In this document: positions 59,880 through 64,000 of the stretch, one piece after another
How the letters are laid out: each line of letters opens with the position of its first letter
How positions within the stretch are numbered: position 1 is the stretch's first letter
Assembly (NCBI GenBank): GCA_900239685.1
Contig: OENT01000040.1
Location: 62,001-126,000 of the forward strand
Length of the DNA: 64,000 bases
Origin: Rotaria macrura
Taxonomy: Eukaryota > Rotifera > Eurotatoria > Philodinida > Philodinidae
Direction of reading: 5' to 3'
The notes under the pieces: generated by a model
Told to the model about the DNA's origin: nothing
The model's input: only the letters and a program-made list of their open reading frames with translations
Databases searched by the model: none
Program-made: the position numbers and the translations under genes

Positions 59880-61662
59880 TAGATAGATTATTTACTATAA
59901 GGTGTTTTGTACACTCTAGTTTCTGGCATAGATTCATCATTGAATTGATTGACAGAGACAATTTTAAATAAATATTTTGTATTGGCTTTTAAATTTGATA
60001 TAGTTACTTGTGTTACATCAACTGGTACACTTATTTTTTGCTCTTGTCCTTTGTCATCTTGTTCGCTATAGTAAATATTGAATGATTTAATGCCATTGGT
60101 ATCATCTGGTAATTGCCATGTTAATGTAACTTTTGATGCATCATTATTCGTTATCATATTTAATTGTTTAATTGGATAGATATAATTCGAATATTCAACA
60201 GCCATTGAATAATCACTTTCAAGATCGCCATCAATAGTTCGAACAGCAAATTCATAATTTGTCAATGGTTTTAAATTTTCAATTAAATATGATTTTTGAT
60301 TATTTGTTAATATTTCTTGTTGTTTTGTAATTTGTTGATTCGAATTTAATTCATTGATTTGAATTTTGTAACGACGTGATGATGGTAAACGAACATTTTT
60401 TGGAAAGTCTACATCTGTCCACTGGAGAAGAATGGATGTTTTTGAGCGTGGCATTATATTTAACTCAAGTGGAGTTTTCGGTGGTTGACGATCATCATCT
60501 GTATGATTACATAAAAGAAACAAAAAGAAATTATTCCATTGAGAAGAAATCTGTCAGCATCTTGCGTATTTCTCAACAATGCGTTAACAGCAAAGTACGA
60601 ACCTGTACGACTTTAAAAATCAAGTTTTAGTAAAATTTTCAGAGGAATTCATTATGTCTGTAAACGACTATTATCATCAAACAAAAGATGAAAGAATACA
60701 ACGAGTTTTTTCAAATTTTTCATATACATATATTTAATCAAATTCATGAACTGTTAACAAAAACGTAAATATGGGATTTTTTCTTTCAGATACAAGAAAC
60801 CATTTATGTTTCATGATGAAATAATCGCAAGCGATAAAATACCGCACTTGCGAAATTTTAAAATAGCTGTGACATTTTAGACCATTATTGAATAATCATG
60901 ATAATCCTCTATTCATACGATCAACTCTTTTCTTCTTCTGTGCAAGTAACAGATTAATAAACAAAAGAGAAGAATTTTGAATTCATCAATGTCAATAAGT
61001 TAACACATCTAAAGTATACTATTCTTTACAGATGCAAATTTGCATAGAATTGAACAAGATATCGATTCCAAGAGATTTATATTGAAAGCTAGCAAAAAAA
61101 TACCGAGCAACTCACAATCTATTAGTTAAGAAGGATACGATATTTAGAGCAATTGAAAAATCAGACGAATAACGATAGATTTCAGTTTACCTTCGGATGG
61201 CATTTGAAAATCGAAAAGCTGTTCCGGAACAACTGTATCATTGTTTTCATTGAGTGCAATTAATGAAAAAATATACTTCTGATTCGGCTCTACAAATAAA
61301 ATAATTCAATATCATACGACAATTCTAATCAAATTTATTTCGTTTATTATTATTGTTTTTTTACCAAGTTTATCAATATATACTGATGTTTGATTTTTGT
61401 TTATATGAATTGTATATTGATGAGGATGATTAATGCCGTACTGTAAACGAAAACGTTTTATTGTCCCATCATTGATCGTTGCTGGATGAAGTGTCATGAC
61501 AATTGAGTGACTTGTTGCATTCATTTCAATATTTGGTAAACGATCACGAGCAGATGGATCACTTCGACTGGATAGAACACGTCCATTTGTATTTGATGCG
61601 ATTGCATTGAATGCTAATATCGCTATGATATAAATGTAAATGATTATCTTAACCGTCTCCAT
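57503..61662 (-). CDS. DCC/neogenin-like receptor with FN3 domains only
   Basis: Seven exons on the minus strand: 61365-61662, 61191-61289, 59896-60498, 58275-58889, 58086-58214, 57734-58024 and 57503-57663 (2196 nt, 731 aa; phases close). It starts with a signal peptide (METVKIIIYIYIIAILAF), then about three fibronectin type III domains (residues 40-330, with TLTWQLP, LTNYEFAVRTI and NTKYLFKIVSVN as typical strands), a membrane helix at about 349-373, and a long Ser/His/Asn/Pro-rich cytoplasmic tail. The tail carries NDLW (about 416-419), like DCC motif P1; SKPNLRSFTVPVAPP (642-656), like P2; and a C-terminal DVLEDVRNQLGNLMKKDF, like P3. These suggest a netrin/RGM receptor. Immunoglobulin domains, four in DCC, are absent, and there is only 196 bp to the upstream gene. 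Exon 4 uses donor GTAAAC at 58274, because the open frame beyond it ends in a stop. Confidence 0.65.
59849..59888. repeat. (AT)n plus (GATA)n microsatellite
   Basis: About 14 AT units followed by three GATA-type units, in the receptor's intron 3 next to the exon donor. Confidence 0.9.
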
Positions 61663-61686
61663 CCATAAAAATGACGGTTGTACTAT

Positions 61687-61688
61687 CT
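61687..61688 (-). other. Acceptor-like AG before the FN3 receptor (possible spliced-leader site)
   Basis: TTTCTTTCTTGCATTTCAG precedes ATAGTACAACC, giving a 24-nt 5' UTR within a 196-bp spacer. The tract is as good as the gene's internal acceptors. Confidence 0.5.
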
Positions 61689-61858
61689 GAAATGCAAGAA
61701 AGAAATTTTTATAGAGTGAAGGATGGTTTATTTCATCACAATAATAAAAAAAACAAAAGAAAAGAAATAGAAGAAGACAAAGCGAATAACAACAAACTCT
61801 TGGCTGTTTCTATGAATGTTATATAGTCATTGAAAAAAAAATTCCACTATGTTTTGTT

Positions 61859-64000
61859 TTATTCTTTCTCGGCAATTCGTGTTAAATGTTGTTCGACTTC
61901 ACTCTCTGTCAATACTCTAAATAAATTAGCAAAATGAATCAATGAGATCGTTTGAATCTAATTCGAAAAAAGGGGAAACGCACCGAAATTGAACATTATC
62001 CTTAGTAACAACACCAATTTCAATTTCGCTTGGCTTCAAATCAGTTGAAAGTACACTTGCCAATGTTGAAACAGCCAACTTATTAAAACAAAAACAAATT
62101 GAACATATTTTCTCGTAGATTTCAATGTTCTTACTTCAATAGCTTCTTCATACGTTAAATCGGCCTTTTTCTTCATGCGTTTTTCCAAGAAATTATTTGC
62201 TTCAGTTTGTTTTACACCAGCACTTGTGGCACGAAAGCCACAAAAGTAACCAGCCGGATCAGTTTTATATAACATAGGACCCTTTTCTTCGTCCATGCCA
62301 AATAAAATCATACCTAAATAAAAGCTCACATGTTAGATTTCGTATGAAAAAAATGAACTCATGTAATCTTACTGCAGCCAAGTGGTCGCATTTCAGCTTC
62401 TTGCGTGTACACTTGTGAAATATCAGCTATACGACGACAAATAGCGTCAACTGGTATATCGAAATCATATTTATATTTCCATGATGCAGCTTCGTATCGA
62501 GCTCGCTGTACTTGCCATCGAGAATCGGCTAGATTTATTTTAAAAAAATAACAACAATAGTCAGTCAAACAAAAAGAAAAATACACGAATATTCAATCAT
62601 GAATACATACCAACCATGCCAGTCATTAAACATCCAACAGTTGGTGTGATTGCATGCAAATGAGTAACAGATGACGGATCAAGTAATTTGTCCTAGTGAA
62701 TTGTAAAAATCAATATTTCACAACGAAACATAGTTTGGAAGACAGACAAAATTGCTCTCTGTGAACTAACCTGGAAACTCGTGAATCAAACAAATTCAAA
62801 TTTTTTTCTCAGAAAGTTTAGGAGAATGAAAATGAAATTTAGTCTTTGCTTAGAAACATAGAGTACTATAAATTTACTAGAGGAAAAGTTTTAATTCTTT
62901 TTTTTTTGCTTCTTTCCAGAAAAATAAATATAACAAACCAATGGATTTTCATGTACAACGCTATAGTTCCATGTTTTGATTTCTATACTGTAAAATTCGG
63001 AAAACTTTCAAACATATACGATGAACTATTCTCAGAAGGATCTGTCTCGATGACAAGATTCAACTAGAAACTTAAACTTTTTTCTCCTATTGCTCAAGAA
63101 GGAAGTCATCGAACAGCAAGATATTCTTGTATAGTCATATGTAACATGGATGTTTTCTTCTAATGATTTCTATATCTTACGATAAACATCATCGTACACG
63201 AAAAACTTGTTCTAGAACGATTGAAGACTGCAAATTGTTGGTTCCTCAAGGATTCAATCTCTGAAAACAATAGAATCTTGATGATTCTTGCATTTATGCA
63301 ATGCAGTCATGATAAAAAAAAATATCACTGTTAGATTTTGGCCTGTTACTATCTTTCATTTCGACAAAAGTATCGTTATTAGCAGTCCATGTAGGAAGCA
63401 ACACTAGACCATGGTGATTTGACTAGTACTTATCGAAGAGATAGAAGTTCCTATTTAAATTCAAACAACACATTGAACAACGCCTATATTTATATATATA
63501 TACATTAAAAAAAGACAGAATAAAATGAACATATGTATCAGACTTCTAAAGGATGGGATGAACTCTCTTTCTTGACAGAGAAGATTGCATGGATACGAAA
63601 GGTTAGCAAGTTATGGTTTCCTAATCCACGTGGCTGTTACGATATTCTTCCTGAAAATAATACTTAATTTCTAACCGCACTTTCCTTGGCACAGTTCTCA
63701 TTCATGTGAACTATCATTTTACTGCCAAGAGATGTTCGTGAGAAAAATTAGTCTGTCAACTGCTTGTGTGAAAAGCGTTAAGAACAATGATAAAAATGAA
63801 AGATGTCCCGTGGGACTATTGGATCTGTACGCGACCCCATCCCATCGCGTGAGAATAAATAAATGAAAATTGGTCGTTCCGTTTGATTCCGTTAGATTGA
63901 CAAAAAATCCCATGGCGCATCAAAAATTTATATAAAAATTGTTTCAATTTCTTCAAGAAATAAAATACTCACTGGAATCTTTTTTTGAGCAATGGCAACA
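61859..64000 (-). CDS. PSMA6: 20S proteasome subunit alpha-1/PSMA6, 5' part outside window
   Basis: Six exons within the window on the minus strand: 63973-64000 (continues beyond), 62611-62692, 62373-62528, 62135-62313, 61984-62078 and 61859-61916; phases match. The first piece encodes VAIAQKKIP, then [71 protein letters not shown] and [17 protein letters not shown], ending [13 protein letters not shown]. This order and the [16 protein letters not shown] strand are those of PSMA6. Alpha subunits form the outer rings of the 20S core and gate substrate entry; they are not catalytic. Intron between the first two pieces is 1.28 kb (62693-63972) with no feature seen. The stop is 196 bp before the next gene's ATG on the same strand. 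Confidence 0.93.

Overview
The window is nuclear DNA of an animal. It is AT-rich, with intron-bearing genes (mostly GT-AG introns of about 50-100 nt and a few of 1-4 kb), metazoan orthologues and many small transposon remnants. A large single-exon gene joins a Rossmann-like N-terminus, an ADP-ribosyltransferase fold and kinesin-light-chain-type TPRs. That architecture is a known hallmark of bdelloid rotifers, so a bdelloid (Rotaria-like or Adineta-like) is my best inference. No database search was possible. Exon chains below were joined by hand from splice signals and reading-frame continuity; for eight of the recognised genes the phases close exactly from start to stop, or to the window edge for PSMA6.

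Layout. 0.2-0.9 kb: an unrecognised Ser/Thr-rich ORF (-). 3.9-6.2 kb: a ceramide-1-phosphate/glycolipid transfer protein (CPTP, +, 3 exons). 7.8-10.8 kb: a leucine-rich-repeat single-pass membrane protein (-, 4 exons). 10.8-21.1 kb: a 10-kb gene-free stretch rich in simple repeats. 21.2-22.7 kb: a NIPA-type magnesium transporter (-, 5 exons). 23.3-33.1 kb: O-GlcNAc transferase OGT (-, 17 exons), with a 4.3-kb intron holding a fold-back element.

35.0-42.7 kb is a transposon-rich island. It holds a decayed hAT transposon with a perfect 8-bp target duplication, a second hAT-like element nested inside it, two more hAT-like MITEs, two palindromic TA-flanked MITEs, and the TPR/ART gene, whose ART active-site residues look degenerate. 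43.4-44.4 kb: an unrecognised basic protein (-). 44.4-50.9 kb: no recognisable gene, but a large imperfect inverted repeat.

50.9-64.0 kb is the densest part. Four minus-strand genes lie head to tail: PSMA6 (proteasome alpha, cut by the window end), a DCC/neogenin-like FN3 receptor, GPN3 (RNA-polymerase assembly GTPase) and BRF1 (TFIIIB subunit). Gaps from stop to next start are only 196, 371 and 245 bp. Each of the three downstream genes has a splice-acceptor-like pyrimidine-AG 22-31 nt before its ATG. Bdelloids use spliced-leader trans-splicing, so this cluster may be a polycistronic unit; GPN3 and BRF1 both serve RNA polymerase function.

No tRNA, rRNA or CRISPR was seen.
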